Counted from the stretch's first letter, positions 24,657 to 35,096 are shown. The stretch is DNA of 46,111 nt from an uncultured Bacteroidaceae bacterium (GCA_905235305.1 CAJOLC010000014.1:1-46111), one strand, 5' to 3'. The notes: generated by a model from the sequence alone, not told the origin. Numbers and translations: made by a program.

Positions 24657-26969
24657 CTATTGCAGCGTAAGCTTGGCAAACCGCAGCATCAAGACCTTTA
24701 TGCCGGCATTCTCAAACTGAACAGTCGCCTTCGCATCTATGCCGGAACCCTCTATGGCCTTGACTACGCCACGGCCGAAACGCTCGTGAACGACCGCAGA
24801 ACCAACATTTAAATTGCTGGCCATCGACTGTTGACCATTGGTCGCAGATGCCTGACCACTGGTCATCACTCCGCCTGAGCGGAACGACGAGGGCTGATGG
24901 ACAGGCACTCTCGGACGCTCTTGCATCGGGGATTGACTGAATTTGCGGAAGGTCTGTCGCCCGAGGTCCGCAGGCCGTTGGCTGTCGGCCGCCGGCTTGT
25001 AATACGCCTGCGGAATCTCCAGAATAAACCTGCTGGGACGAGAGAACTCCATGCGACCGTTGCGGAAACGCGACTTGGCGTAGGTCAGGACTACCTGCCT
25101 TTCGGCTCGCGTCAGGGCAACATAGAAGAGACGACGCTCCTCCTCGAGCTCACGCGGCACTTCGGCACTCATCTCACTGGGAAACAATCCCTCCTCCAGG
25201 CCCGTAATGAAGACAACGGGAAACTCCAGTCCCTTGGCCGAATGGATGGTCATCATGTTCACCTGGTCGGCATCTTTCTCCGCATTATTACGGTCGAAGT
25301 CCGTGGCAAGGCATGCCATTTGCAGGTAATCGCTAACGGAAACGCCCAGCCCCTGCTCCTTGTTGTCCTGCACAAAAAGCCCGATTCCATCGAGCATTTC
25401 CTGGAAGTTCTCCTGCTTCGAAAGGTCGTCGGGGTCATGCCCGCAGAAGTAATACTCCTGCAGCCCGCTCTCCTTCGCCACACGAAGAGCCAGCGTGTAG
25501 GCATCGTCCTTCGCGGAGCTCTCGTGGAAGCCATTAATCATGTCGCAGAATCCCTGCAGGCGTGACAACGTGCCGGAATTGAATGCAGGTACATTCCCTT
25601 GCTCCTTGCTCCTCGGCCCCTGCGCCTTCATCGTGCCGAGCACTTCCCATACGGGCATCCCTGCTTTCCTCGCCTCGAGGAAAAGCTTGCCGACGGTGGT
25701 GTCGCCGATACCTCTCGCCGGCTTGTTGATGACGCGTCGCAGCGATTCCTCATCGTAAGGATTCACGGCAAGACGCAGATAGCAGAGCATATCCTTTATT
25801 TCCTCGCGCTGGTAGAACGACGTGCCCGCGTAGATATGATAGGGGATGCGTCCCTGCAGGAAGCTGTCCTCGATCTTGCGGCTCTGGGCGTTCGTGCGAT
25901 AGAGCACTGCCATTCCCTTATACGGAATACCAGCCCGATGGGCTCGCTGCACCTCTCTGAGGATGATGTTCGCCTCGTCTGTATCGCTGTAGGCAGAGAA
26001 GAGAGCGATGGGATTCCCCACCTCTTTCTCACTGAAGACGTTCTTCGGAATCTGCTCACGATTGTTGCGAATCAGGCTTCCGGCAGCATTCACGATGGTC
26101 TGAGTGGAGCGGTAATTGCGCTCAAGCTTGAAAAGCCGGGCCCCGGGATATGTCTCCTGGAAGTGAAGGATATTGTCGATGTTCGCCCCACGGAAGCTAT
26201 AGATACTCTGCGCATCATCCCCCACCACACAGACACGCTGCCGCTGGTCGGTGAGCTGCTTGATTATCTGATGCTGAGCATAGTTCGTGTCCTGGTACTC
26301 ATCCACCAGTACGAAGTGGAAACATTCCTGCCAGTGAGCCGCAACCTCAGGATTGTGCTTAAAGATGAGCCAAGTGTTGAGCAGCAAATCGTCGAAGTCC
26401 ATTGCGTCAGACTGCTTCAAGTGTTCCTCGTAACGATGATATACCTCAGGCATCAACGTGCGATGATAGAAAGCGTCATTCTCGCGGAACTCACGGACAG
26501 AAGCATAGCCGGATGGCATGATAAGCCTGTTCTTGGCCGCAGAGATGCGGTTCTGGACTACACTCGGCTTATATATCTTCTCGTCGAGACCCATCTCGCG
26601 GACAACGAGCTTAACAAGGCTCAGGCTGTCGGCAGTATCGTAGATAGTATAGTTCTGGTCGAAGCCCAGACGATGGCCCTCTATTCGAAGAATCTTGGCA
26701 AAGATGCCATGGAATGTACCCATCCATAGCCCCGTAGCCTTCTCGGGCGAGACAAGTGTGGCGATACGCTCACGCATCTCACGTGCAGCCTTATTGGTAA
26801 AGGTCAGCGCAAGAATATTCCACGGCTGCAAACCCTGCTCCAGAAGATACGCAATCTTATAGGTCAGGACACGCGTCTTTCCACTACCCGCCCCCGCTAT
26901 CACAAGGGAAGGAGCATCGATGCAGAGCACCGCCTCACGCTGACTGGCATTAAGTTCCTCGAGGTTCAT
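24657..26969 (-). CDS. UvrD/PcrA/Rep-type DNA helicase
   Basis: This 770-residue superfamily 1A helicase unwinds DNA 3'-5' in repair and replication restart. Motifs in order: QREAV (Q motif), AGAGSGKT (Walker A, about residue 24), LTFTNKAAREM, VDEYQDTNYAQ (Walker B, about 222), VVGDDAQSIYSFRGA, LERNYRS, MMTIHSAKGLEFPVVF and VALTRAERQV. The C-terminal linker is Ser/Gln-rich and ends in a Tudor-like fold (VGSAVVHERFGRGVV). The start at 26969 was chosen because it begins the conserved MNLEELNASQREAV and forms an ATGA overlap with the preceding gene. Two heptad repeat tracts are translated in linkers (near 24820-24870 and 25593-25620). Confidence 0.95.
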   Translation of the reverse strand: MNLEELNASQREAVLCIDAPSLVIAGAGSGKTRVLTYKIAYLLEQGLQPWNILALTFTNKAAREMRERIATLVSPEKATGLWMGTFHGIFAKILRIEGHRLGFDQNYTIYDTADSLSLVKLVVREMGLDEKIYKPSVVQNRISAAKNRLIMPSGYASVREFRENDAFYHRTLMPEVYHRYEEHLKQSDAMDFDDLLLNTWLIFKHNPEVAAHWQECFHFVLVDEYQDTNYAQHQIIKQLTDQRQRVCVVGDDAQSIYSFRGANIDNILHFQETYPGARLFKLERNYRSTQTIVNAAGSLIRNNREQIPKNVFSEKEVGNPIALFSAYSDTDEANIILREVQRAHRAGIPYKGMAVLYRTNAQSRKIEDSFLQGRIPYHIYAGTSFYQREEIKDMLCYLRLAVNPYDEESLRRVINKPARGIGDTTVGKLFLEARKAGMPVWEVLGTMKAQGPRSKEQGNVPAFNSGTLSRLQGFCDMINGFHESSAKDDAYTLALRVAKESGLQEYYFCGHDPDDLSKQENFQEMLDGIGLFVQDNKEQGLGVSVSDYLQMACLATDFDRNNAEKDADQVNMMTIHSAKGLEFPVVFITGLEEGLFPSEMSAEVPRELEEERRLFYVALTRAERQVVLTYAKSRFRNGRMEFSRPSRFILEIPQAYYKPAADSQRPADLGRQTFRKFSQSPMQERPRVPVHQPSSFRSGGVMTSGQASATNGQQSMASNLNVGSAVVHERFGRGVVKAIEGSGIDAKATVQFENAGIKVLMLRFAKLTLQ

Positions 26970-27520
26970 CCTATCATGTATTGTATACATTGCCAACAAA
27001 ACGAAACAACCATCGCAAATGGAATTGCAAGGGGATGCTTGCGAATTCCATGAGTAAGCATCTGGGGCCAAGGCTCACGTCTGTTGTGGCCATAACATAG
27101 ACAGAACACGATGAACGAGAACCAACCGAGGAAGAGCAAGCCATCGAGCAAAGGACTCCCCGCAAGACCTCCCGTAACACTCAACAAAGGACTGTCGGGC
27201 GCAATAGCGGCAAACAGTATCGTGAGAAACACAACTGCATAAACAGCAAGGTAACGCAGGAACTTCGGGTCACGGAAGGCTCGGCCAAGAGGAAGTATGC
27301 AACTCTCCTTTATCACCCCCTGCATCATCAAACAACAAAGCGCAAACATCACCAGCCGACTGTGAAGGCAATCGTCCACATGGCGGAAAAGCCATCGCAA
27401 ACCCTCATCGTCGAGGATGCTTCTGCATGGCACACCCAATGCCGAGAAAGCCCACGAGATGAATGGAAGCAAGGCTGCCAACACCAGCAGGACAACAAAG
27501 TTGCGCTCGTTATTATTCAT
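26966..27520 (-). CDS. Small integral membrane protein, AbgT-N-terminus-like
   Basis: The 184-residue protein has about four hydrophobic segments (FVVLLVLAALLPFISWAF, VMFALCCLMMQGVI, YLAVYAVVFLTILFAAIAP, LLFLGWFSFIVFCLCY). The segment SILDDEGLRWLFRHVDDC followed by APDSPLLSVTGGLAGSPLLDG resembles the N-terminal half of AbgT-family transporters, but it is less than half their length, so transport alone is doubtful. The ATG at 27520 overlaps the response regulator stop by 8 bases, and its own TGA overlaps the pcrA start, so all three are translationally coupled. Function unknown. Confidence 0.6.
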   Translation of the reverse strand: MNNNERNFVVLLVLAALLPFISWAFSALGVPCRSILDDEGLRWLFRHVDDCLHSRLVMFALCCLMMQGVIKESCILPLGRAFRDPKFLRYLAVYAVVFLTILFAAIAPDSPLLSVTGGLAGSPLLDGLLFLGWFSFIVFCLCYGHNRREPWPQMLTHGIRKHPLAIPFAMVVSFCWQCIQYMIG

Positions 27521-28232
27521 CAGCAACTAAGTTTTCAGGATCAATGATGTGCAGCTGAATGGCTCTGACTACCAGCCTAACAGCATTCACGCCACTCCTC
27601 TCGCGCTCTGAGAAGAGTCGGTTAGTGAGGTCGACTTGACGCTTCTCGAGACTCTTAGTGCTGAAAGGCATCTGGCGCAGGCCTGCTATCATATCCTTCG
27701 TGTAACCAAGGGCAAGATGACGCAGGAAGCGTTCGTCGTACTCATCTATCTCATATTCCACAAAGGCATCAACAGAGGCCTGCTCTTTGCATACCACTTT
27801 ACGGAATCGTGCCATCACCTTCTCGAGGAAAGGCTCGTTGAAAACCAAATGACGACCATGCATCACCTGAACGATATCGTCTCTTTGCAAGAGGTTTCCC
27901 GTCTTGAGGATAATGCCGTCTGCACCTGCACTGAGCACTTCCACCCAAAGGCGTTCGTTAAGAATCTCACCGGTGAAGACCAGGATTTTCATGTCTGCAT
28001 AGCGAGTCCTTAGTTGACGGCAGATATCAACGCCCACAGTTGTACTGCCCCCTAATCCAAGGTCAAGCAGGACAAGGTCGGGCTGACTATCGCGCATCAG
28101 TTTCCAGAAATCTGCCTCGCCGGTTGCAGTGCCTATAATCTCTGCCTCTGGCACTTCCGTCTGCAGGATTTGCTGTGTGCCCTTTAGTTCCAACTTATCG
28201 TCCTCGACGATGATTACTTTGAATTTGTCCAT
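27513..28232 (-). CDS. Response regulator with degenerate LuxR-like output region
   Basis: The 239-residue protein has a complete receiver domain: Asp11/Asp12, phosphorylatable Asp57 in LVLLDLG, Thr87 in LVFTGE and Lys110 in GIILKTG. The C-terminal region (about residues 160-235; RFLRHLALGYTKDMIAGLRQMPFSTKSLEKRQVDLTNRLF) aligns by eye with the LuxR/NarL helix-turn-helix layout but is poorly conserved, so DNA binding is likely rather than certain. It starts 11 bases after the double-module kinase gene, its evident partner. Confidence 0.85.
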   Translation of the reverse strand: MDKFKVIIVEDDKLELKGTQQILQTEVPEAEIIGTATGEADFWKLMRDSQPDLVLLDLGLGGSTTVGVDICRQLRTRYADMKILVFTGEILNERLWVEVLSAGADGIILKTGNLLQRDDIVQVMHGRHLVFNEPFLEKVMARFRKVVCKEQASVDAFVEYEIDEYDERFLRHLALGYTKDMIAGLRQMPFSTKSLEKRQVDLTNRLFSERERSGVNAVRLVVRAIQLHIIDPENLVADE

Positions 28233-28243
28233 ATCGTGTAGGT

Positions 28244-31200
28244 TTATGAGTTCGTAGGCTGATGAGTCATAAGGAGCGAGAAGGAAACCTTGTAACCATC
28301 ATCTGTATTCTCTGCAACGAGTCGAAGTCCAGGATGGCCACAAGCAGCATCGTGTTCACGGACTATTTGCCGCATCACAAGATACTCCACTCTTTCCGTC
28401 TGCGATGAAAAGAGGCCGGAAAGTTGCTCCGATGTGAGATACTCGCCCGATACACTACATATTATATATATCATGTTGTTATGCTCTTCGACATTGAAAG
28501 TTACATCCTTAGGCACGACTGCAAACATCTGGTCGAGGAACAGATGCAGAAGTGTCTCGTCTCCTCTGACCCAAGCCTCTGTCGGTTGAATCGCTACGCC
28601 ATACTTCTCTGATGCATAGCCCAAGAGGTCGGTCACAGCCAGGGGATGCAAACGCAAGAGGCTATGGTCAGTCTGTCGCTGAGCCTGCTCGTAGAGCAGC
28701 ATGTAAATGTGGCGATAATAGGTCACAAGGTCGAGGAGGTTGTGTTGCTTCTCCGCATCAATGCCATTTTGCTGCATATCATCAGTCAACTGTTTGATGC
28801 GCGAAGGGAAATACATCGTCTCATGTTTGATGGTGCTCAGCGAATTATCAAGTATCTGATTCATCACATACAAGCGGTCATGTTCAAAGTGTTGTTTCTG
28901 TATCTTCTCCTCGAAATCCTCGATGGAATCGTTAGTTTCCTGCAACTTCGCCAAAGCATGAGACAACTTGTCGTGGAGTTCATGCACAGGCTGGCGAAGC
29001 TCTGGCTGATTGAGATTGCTGACAATATCCTTCAACTCCTCGTCCAATGTCGCAGAATTCTCAGGGAAAGAACGAAGAACGGCAGAAAGTTGTTGATAGA
29101 GTTCGTTGAGCGAAGCACGATGACGTAGACGATGTCGCAGCACAACCATATAGAACAACAGCAGAGAAGCAATGAGCAACAAGACTATCAGGACATAAAG
29201 GACATGCGAGTCATCATTCATCTTCTCAAGTTGCCGACAGTCGGAAGCAAGGGAATGATCGGAGCTGAAAAGTCGGTGCAGGCGAACACATTCTGAATTA
29301 CTCTCACGATATGCTTCCCATTCTCCAAGAGCTTGAGCAGCAATAGCCTGTTCATTATATAGAGAAACGAGCAAAGCAGTATCGACAGGCTCGTCGATCA
29401 TATTGATGGCACTGTCTGCATAGAGCCAAGCATCAAGATAGCGACCTTGCACATTTGCATTGTATGTAGAGTCGAAAAGCTCATAGCAGTGCTGTGGCAT
29501 TGCCTGAGTAGAGAGGCTAAGGACTAAGGCAAGAATCAAAGGCAACACCCTCGGCAGACGGAACCAGAAGCGACTTCCCCTGCCTTCTTGACTCTCCACA
29601 CCGAAGTCGCATACGCTGAATAGCGAAGAAAGCTTCTTGTAACTGCTGATGATACCCTTACAGTTCATAATACCAAAGCCAAAGCCCTTGCTCGCGTGCT
29701 TCGTGCCAATACGAGTGGGGTCATAAACCTTGCTGTCATTAAGAATTTGTACATCTTCCTGTGAAAGACCAACGCCTGTGTCACAAACACTGATTTCTAC
29801 AAAATCATCGATGGAATCAGACAAAATCATCACCTTACCTCCTGCAGGTGTAAACTTGCGGGCATTATCAACAAGCGTGTTGACCATGAAGAGAGTCAAT
29901 GCTTTATCTGCTTTGACCTGAAGGTCCGACTCGGGTACTTCGAGCGTGAGCTGCTGCTGGGCAAAAGCATATTGTTGCATTTTGATGACGCCAAAGACGT
30001 CTTCGAGTGGAAAGCGCGAAATCTGGATATTGAGCTTTCCTTGTTGCATTTGAATCCACGAAGTCAGTCGGTCGTTGATGGTCATCATGCCGGAACACAA
30101 CTCTTGTACATATGAAAGGTGTTCTGCATCATTTCTGCCCATTACATCGAACTTTTTTACTTCGGCAATGACTCTGTCCAGGTAAGGAATTATGGCATAA
30201 ACAACCGACAACTTTGTGCGCTGAAGGATGTGTCGTTGCTGCTCATTATGGATGCGTTGCTGCACAACATCACACTCCTCTTCTCTTTCCTCCAGACGCT
30301 CTTCGCTGTCTTGCAGGAGCTTTCGCATCTTGAGATCTGCCTGCTGATAATCTTTGCCAGAAGCAATCTCGCGGACTTGTTTCTCTGATGATAGCGAATG
30401 ACGTCTGAGCTGCCTATAATATAATATGGAAAGGACGATGACTAAAACGACGAGCGACAACAGCAGAAGAAACTGGATTTGTTCGCTTTTTGCTTCTTGC
30501 TTGAGCAGAGCCTTTCGGCTGTCCAACTCCTTGTTTTGTCTGGATTCATCGAGCAAGTCGAGATAGATGTTACGATGATTGTCGGCATGCAACTTGTCGC
30601 CAAGAGCACTGTAAGTAAGACTGAGGTTCTCGTGAATACCTGCCAGCCAAGGAGTAACCTGATAGGGCGACCGTTTGAAATCAGTGGCGAGATGCAAAGC
30701 CTCAAGAAAACTCTGGAGAGCCTCTTCATAATGTCCGGCAGCGAAATAAACCTCGCCAAGCGTTCGCATTGCACAAGCCGTCTGGAAGAGGTCGCGATAT
30801 TGCTGAAAGAGAGCAATGGAGTGATGCGCCAAGGCAACAGCAAACTGGCATCGCAACGAGAGAGTACTGTCCGCTTGCCAGCGGAGGTGTTCTCCCCAAA
30901 GGTAACTGTAGGCATCTATGCGCTGCTGTTTTATCCAATTTGCACGAGTCGAATCGGCAATCATGGCTGAAAGAGACTGCAATGCATTTGCCTCAAAATA
31001 AGTGAATTGATTGGCTTTGGCAAGTGTATAGACGCGAAGAAGATGGTCGAACTCCGCAATGGTCACCTCCTCCGGATTGCCAGATACGAGTCCGCCACTG
31101 CCAAGCATGTAATGATAGTAAAGCCACTGTGTGGTATCCGTCTCGAGATTCACGTGTTGAGAAGCCTCATGTATCTCACTGACTGCCGCACTGTCCTGGC

Positions 31201-31699
31201 CGAGGTAATAGTAGTAGGTGGAAGCCACAATGCCAAGTTCGGTCAAGGCATAATGGAGGCGATGTTTCTGACGTTCAGTGAGGTTGCCTTCTTCGGAGAG
31301 AATACGCCTAAGACGTTTCTGAGCACGCAGGCGGGCATCAAAGAACGATTTGCCTCGGCCTATACGTTGCATCACCTTCATCGTCAACACATCTGCACAA
31401 AGTAGTTCAAGCTGATTGTGGCTGAATCCGTAGACATGCCGAAGAAGATGAAGGGTCTGGTCGTAGCGCATCTGCTGATAAGCGACATACGCAATATTAT
31501 TAAGCGCTTCAGCCTTGTCGTCTGGATTTCCTGATGAACAAGAGTACGCTTCCTTCGCAGCCTGTAAAGATGCCGAGATGTCTGAATATCGCAAACGATA
31601 AGCCAAGTCGTTTCCCCTCACAGCATTACTGTTTTCATCGACTGACGAACAGGCGACGAAGGCAATAATGGCGATGAAAAGGGTAATTTTGGCTTTCAT
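28244..31699 (-). CDS. Double-module sensor histidine kinase (DUF5112/DUF5113 type), predicted lipoprotein
   Basis: The 1151-residue protein starts MKAKITLFIAIIAFVACSS, a lipoprotein signal. Helical TPR-like repeats (about 30-400) lead to a membrane helix at about 408-427, a coiled coil, and a full ATP-binding domain: NTLVDNARKFTP (about 607), DTGVGL (about 638) and GFGFGIMNC (about 669). A second module follows: membrane segment near 714, short TPR-like region, membrane helix near 833-851, and a dimerisation helix with STIKHETMYFPSRI (His959). The first dimerisation helix (RTKLSVVYAIIPYLDRV, about 493-510) has no histidine, while the second ATP-binding domain lacks an N box and glycine loops. 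This suggests that the two halves share one catalytic cycle. The regulator is next in the operon. Confidence 0.85.
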   Translation of the reverse strand: MKAKITLFIAIIAFVACSSVDENSNAVRGNDLAYRLRYSDISASLQAAKEAYSCSSGNPDDKAEALNNIAYVAYQQMRYDQTLHLLRHVYGFSHNQLELLCADVLTMKVMQRIGRGKSFFDARLRAQKRLRRILSEEGNLTERQKHRLHYALTELGIVASTYYYYLGQDSAAVSEIHEASQHVNLETDTTQWLYYHYMLGSGGLVSGNPEEVTIAEFDHLLRVYTLAKANQFTYFEANALQSLSAMIADSTRANWIKQQRIDAYSYLWGEHLRWQADSTLSLRCQFAVALAHHSIALFQQYRDLFQTACAMRTLGEVYFAAGHYEEALQSFLEALHLATDFKRSPYQVTPWLAGIHENLSLTYSALGDKLHADNHRNIYLDLLDESRQNKELDSRKALLKQEAKSEQIQFLLLLSLVVLVIVLSILYYRQLRRHSLSSEKQVREIASGKDYQQADLKMRKLLQDSEERLEEREEECDVVQQRIHNEQQRHILQRTKLSVVYAIIPYLDRVIAEVKKFDVMGRNDAEHLSYVQELCSGMMTINDRLTSWIQMQQGKLNIQISRFPLEDVFGVIKMQQYAFAQQQLTLEVPESDLQVKADKALTLFMVNTLVDNARKFTPAGGKVMILSDSIDDFVEISVCDTGVGLSQEDVQILNDSKVYDPTRIGTKHASKGFGFGIMNCKGIISSYKKLSSLFSVCDFGVESQEGRGSRFWFRLPRVLPLILALVLSLSTQAMPQHCYELFDSTYNANVQGRYLDAWLYADSAINMIDEPVDTALLVSLYNEQAIAAQALGEWEAYRESNSECVRLHRLFSSDHSLASDCRQLEKMNDDSHVLYVLIVLLLIASLLLFYMVVLRHRLRHRASLNELYQQLSAVLRSFPENSATLDEELKDIVSNLNQPELRQPVHELHDKLSHALAKLQETNDSIEDFEEKIQKQHFEHDRLYVMNQILDNSLSTIKHETMYFPSRIKQLTDDMQQNGIDAEKQHNLLDLVTYYRHIYMLLYEQAQRQTDHSLLRLHPLAVTDLLGYASEKYGVAIQPTEAWVRGDETLLHLFLDQMFAVVPKDVTFNVEEHNNMIYIICSVSGEYLTSEQLSGLFSSQTERVEYLVMRQIVREHDAACGHPGLRLVAENTDDGYKVSFSLLMTHQPTNS

Positions 31700-31708
31700 A
31701 GGACTTCA

Positions 31709-32407
31709 TTAGCTTGTGAAGGCAAACAATGTTGCTCTAATGATGGTATAAATGAATATAAGAGGAAAGACCAGGAGGACTGGGTTTAAGTCAGAACGCC
31801 TGTAGCCTGTCGAGGTACACAAAGAAGAACTCATGCAGACTTGGGGACAAACGCGCAGGCTGACCCAACGATAAAATCCATATACTGCCACACCACAAAG
31901 AATGCCCCACAGCATTCCTGCTGCTATGTCGAGCGGATAATGAACACCCAAATACATGCGACTATAACTAGCGAGTAACGGCCAAACAGGTAACAAAATG
32001 TTTATTCTCTTGTCACGAAACAAGAGCATGAAAAAGGAACTCACGCTGAAGGTATTGGCTGCATGACTGGAGATGAAACCATAAAGTCCACAACGATAGC
32101 CATTGACGAGGTCGATTACATTGGCCAGATCAGGGCTTTGCGATGGACGCAACCTGTGGAAGTATGGTTTGCAAAAGGCATCGGAAAATTGGTCGGCAAA
32201 TGTCACGAGTAAAGCAATAACTGCAATAATAAGGAGACTGTGGCGCCAGATATTGTTCCAGAGAACAGCATAAAGTAAACATGTAAACAGAGGAATCCAC
32301 GTGGTTGTTTCGGTGATTGTCATCATGACACCATCAAGGAAGAGAGAGGGAGAACCGTTCAGGGCGACGAGCAGTGCTTTATCCCATTGGACTATCTGTT
32401 CTATCAT
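31709..32407 (-). CDS. PAP2 family membrane phosphatase
   Basis: This 232-residue membrane protein has the three PAP2 motifs: KPYFHRLRP (KX6RP), GFISSHAAN (the PSGH motif in SSHA form) and SRMYLGVHYPLD (SRX5HX3D). Family members act on lipid phosphates such as undecaprenyl pyrophosphate, lipid A phosphate or phosphatidic acid phosphate on the periplasmic side. Six hydrophobic helices are visible. It lies 35 bases after batE and 9 bases before the kinase gene, so it is within the long operon. Confidence 0.92.
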   Translation of the reverse strand: MIEQIVQWDKALLVALNGSPSLFLDGVMMTITETTTWIPLFTCLLYAVLWNNIWRHSLLIIAVIALLVTFADQFSDAFCKPYFHRLRPSQSPDLANVIDLVNGYRCGLYGFISSHAANTFSVSSFFMLLFRDKRINILLPVWPLLASYSRMYLGVHYPLDIAAGMLWGILCGVAVYGFYRWVSLRVCPQVCMSSSLCTSTGYRRSDLNPVLLVFPLIFIYTIIRATLFAFTS

Positions 32408-32442
32408 GTTATCAGTTATGCTGGTTTGAGTGGCTTTTGACT

Positions 32443-33198
32443 TTATATGAGGTCGAAACTCTTCTTAGGAATCCAGCCTTGTTTGCCGTCAGCAATGGTC
32501 ACCTGACACCATTCCTTGAGGCTGCTGTCGAGGATTTCTACCTTACTACCCTCGTGAAGAACGAAGAGGTCGTTGCCGTTGTCGGCTGGAGTGCTCTTGA
32601 CAGTGACTGCCGCAGCAGTGATGATGCCGCTGGTATGCACTTGCTTGAAACTGCGTTGCTGATAGGCGCAGACGTTGGAAAGCAGCGTGACGAGCAAGAG
32701 CAACACGGCAGATGAGAAGGCAACTTTCCTCATCAGGATGCTGCCGGCAGCCCAAAAGAGGAGCAGGAAGACAAGCATCAGGAAGAAGGAAAGCAAGGCT
32801 ACGGCAGTCCAGATGCGTAAACTGAACCAGTTTGTCATGCTGCGGAAGTAGGTGAAGAGTATGAACTCATGCTGCGGAACGATTTTGTCGATGGTCTTAC
32901 TGCGTGCCATTTCGAGGTTGAATGCCACGTCCTTGTTGCTCGGGTCGAGTTTCAGAGCACGCTCGAACCAAAGCACGCTGTGCGCGATGTCGTCGATGCG
33001 ATAGTACGCACAACCGAGATTGTAGCAGACGTCGCAGGTAGGATTTTCTTCGACCAACTGGCTGTAGAGTTTCACAGCGTTTTCATAGTTGCCTTGGACA
33101 TAGGCGCTGTCGGCCAAGGTCTTTGTCTCGGCAAAGCCGGCAGCGTGCAGAAGGAGGGAGACAAAAGCAAGGATAGATGCAAAAATAAGCCTTTTCAT
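32443..33198 (-). CDS. batE: BatE, TPR and SH3b-domain membrane protein
   Basis: The 251-residue protein has a signal peptide ([21 protein letters not shown]), TPR repeats ([53 protein letters not shown]), two membrane helices ([24 protein letters not shown] and [18 protein letters not shown]) and a C-terminal bacterial SH3 domain ([26 protein letters not shown]). This is the BatE layout of the Bacteroides aerotolerance operon. The start at 33198 was chosen from the signal peptide. It lies 13 bases after batD. Confidence 0.88.
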   Translation of the reverse strand: MKRLIFASILAFVSLLLHAAGFAETKTLADSAYVQGNYENAVKLYSQLVEENPTCDVCYNLGCAYYRIDDIAHSVLWFERALKLDPSNKDVAFNLEMARSKTIDKIVPQHEFILFTYFRSMTNWFSLRIWTAVALLSFFLMLVFLLLFWAAGSILMRKVAFSSAVLLLLVTLLSNVCAYQQRSFKQVHTSGIITAAAVTVKSTPADNGNDLFVLHEGSKVEILDSSLKEWCQVTIADGKQGWIPKKSFDLI

Positions 33199-33211
33199 CG
33201 CAAATTTCGAG

Positions 33212-35059
33212 TTATTTATGTGACTTGAGCGAAGCATTCATCTGCGTGATGACATCGGATGCCTGCTGATAAATCTTCTCTTTGGCAAGGTTTGTATCAC
33301 TGACCGGAGCGTAGCGGGCAAACTCACAATCGCTGAGGACTGCGATGAAAGAATCGACCACTTCTTGTTCCACGCCACGTGCCGTGAGGGTAGAAATGAC
33401 ATTGTCTTTCGTCAGTTCGTTGGTGGGCAGAGACAACTTGTCGCCTGCATAGCCGAGAAGTGCGCGCATGACTTCGTCGTAGAAGGCAGCATCGTCCTTC
33501 GTATGCATGAGTTTCGACGCGCGTTTGAGACGCTTGGACGCTACCTTGCCGGCCTTCTTGCCCTTGACCGTCCACGAGTTCGGGTTGAGTTTCTGCTGCC
33601 TTCTGATCCAGAAGAAAGCAGCCACAAAAGCAAGGAAGAAAAGCAGGTAAGTGAGCCAGTATGAGGAAGTTCCGAAGAAATCGTCTGTCTCTTCACTTTC
33701 CAACTCACCCAGTTTGATGAATCGGATGTCGTTGCTCAGCACGTTGAGTTCCTCTTGTTCACGCGTGTAGGCTACAGGCTGACCTTTTGCCTTGGCCACG
33801 GCAAGGTGGAAAGAGTCCGTGCGGACCGTGTTGTAACGCTCGTGTTCAGGGTCGAAGTAACAGAATTCGACTGGCGGAATGGAGAATTGTCCACCGTGGC
33901 GAGGCACGATGACGTAGTCGTAGGTGATGGTTCCCTTTGCTCCCGTGGCCGTGTTCGACGTCTTGTTGTTCTCCTTGGGATCATAGACTTCGAAGTCCTG
34001 TGGGAAGCGAATCGACGGTGCTTTCATGAGTTTCATGTTGCCCTGACCTGTCACGACGAGTCGGAGCGTTGCAGCATCGTTAGCATTTACCTGGTCGGGA
34101 GTGAGCGAAGCAGACACGGAGAACTTGCCGACTGCACCCGAGAAGTTGTCGGGCTTCGGCGTTGGAAGGGACATGACATCTATCTCGACAGCCGGCGCAA
34201 CGATTTGTTTGCGAACCATTTGCGAGAGACTTCCACCGCCGAAGAAGATGTCGAAGGGATCCATCGAGTGATTCTGCACCTCGACCTGCGTGTCGAAAGT
34301 GATGCTGGGAATCTTCAACTTACCCGTCTTCTGCGGGAAAACGATGTACTGTTTCCAGACGGCCGTGCCGTAGTTCCTGCCGTTGACGCGTTCGTACTTG
34401 AGTGAAAGCTGCGCAGGGCGGTCCATTTCCTGGACGTGGCACCCGTCTATCTGAGGCATTTCACCTGAAATCTGCTGGATGTTCACCAGTGTATAGAGCT
34501 TGTAGGTGAGCATCACTGCTTCCTGTTCATATATCTTCTTGCGGCTGGCTGTCACGGACATATACAGCTCGTCACCGGAAATCTGGCCATTGGGCTGACG
34601 TGCCTGCTGCTGCCGCTGCTGCTGTTGGTTGCCGCCTTGCTTGGGGTTCTGGGGCTGTGCGTCCTGTGGCTGGCTGGCTGGCAACACTTCTATCGAGGCG
34701 GTTCCACTCTTGATGGTCTTGTCGTCCACCTTAATCGCGGCTGCCGGCACCTTGAGTGTTCCCTCCTGAACAGGCACGACGGTGTAGGTGAACGTAGTAG
34801 TACTGTTCCGAGTCGTGCGGCCATTTATCATCGATATATTGGTGGAGCTGCTCGTACTGGGACCATACAGGACGTTGAATCCTGTGAAATCGCCTACCTG
34901 AAAATCAGAGATGTCCTGCGTGTTGGCGACATAGCTGATGCGGATTCTCTGGCCGACCTCGGCCTGGGAAGGTGCCTGGACCTTCAGTGTAGCTTGCGGA
35001 AAGACAGGACTTAACGCAAGAACTAAGAGCGTGAGTAATGTATATAGCCTTTTCATCAT
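33212..35059 (-). CDS. batD: BatD family protein
   Basis: The 615-residue protein has a signal peptide ([22 protein letters not shown]), then repeated immunoglobulin-like beta domains ([28 protein letters not shown]-type strands; TDKAPA-like segments later) separated by a Gln-rich linker (near residue 145-160). One membrane helix, [20 protein letters not shown], is followed by a cytoplasmic helical tail. This is the BatD/oxygen-tolerance layout. The start was set at 35059; 35056 is equally possible. It probably works with BatA/B at the inner membrane. Confidence 0.9.
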   Translation of the reverse strand: MMKRLYTLLTLLVLALSPVFPQATLKVQAPSQAEVGQRIRISYVANTQDISDFQVGDFTGFNVLYGPSTSSSTNISMINGRTTRNSTTTFTYTVVPVQEGTLKVPAAAIKVDDKTIKSGTASIEVLPASQPQDAQPQNPKQGGNQQQQRQQQARQPNGQISGDELYMSVTASRKKIYEQEAVMLTYKLYTLVNIQQISGEMPQIDGCHVQEMDRPAQLSLKYERVNGRNYGTAVWKQYIVFPQKTGKLKIPSITFDTQVEVQNHSMDPFDIFFGGGSLSQMVRKQIVAPAVEIDVMSLPTPKPDNFSGAVGKFSVSASLTPDQVNANDAATLRLVVTGQGNMKLMKAPSIRFPQDFEVYDPKENNKTSNTATGAKGTITYDYVIVPRHGGQFSIPPVEFCYFDPEHERYNTVRTDSFHLAVAKAKGQPVAYTREQEELNVLSNDIRFIKLGELESEETDDFFGTSSYWLTYLLFFLAFVAAFFWIRRQQKLNPNSWTVKGKKAGKVASKRLKRASKLMHTKDDAAFYDEVMRALLGYAGDKLSLPTNELTKDNVISTLTARGVEQEVVDSFIAVLSDCEFARYAPVSDTNLAKEKIYQQASDVITQMNASLKSHK

Positions 35060-35096
35060 ATTGTGTTTCGGTTGACTTGACGCGAATAGTTGGATA

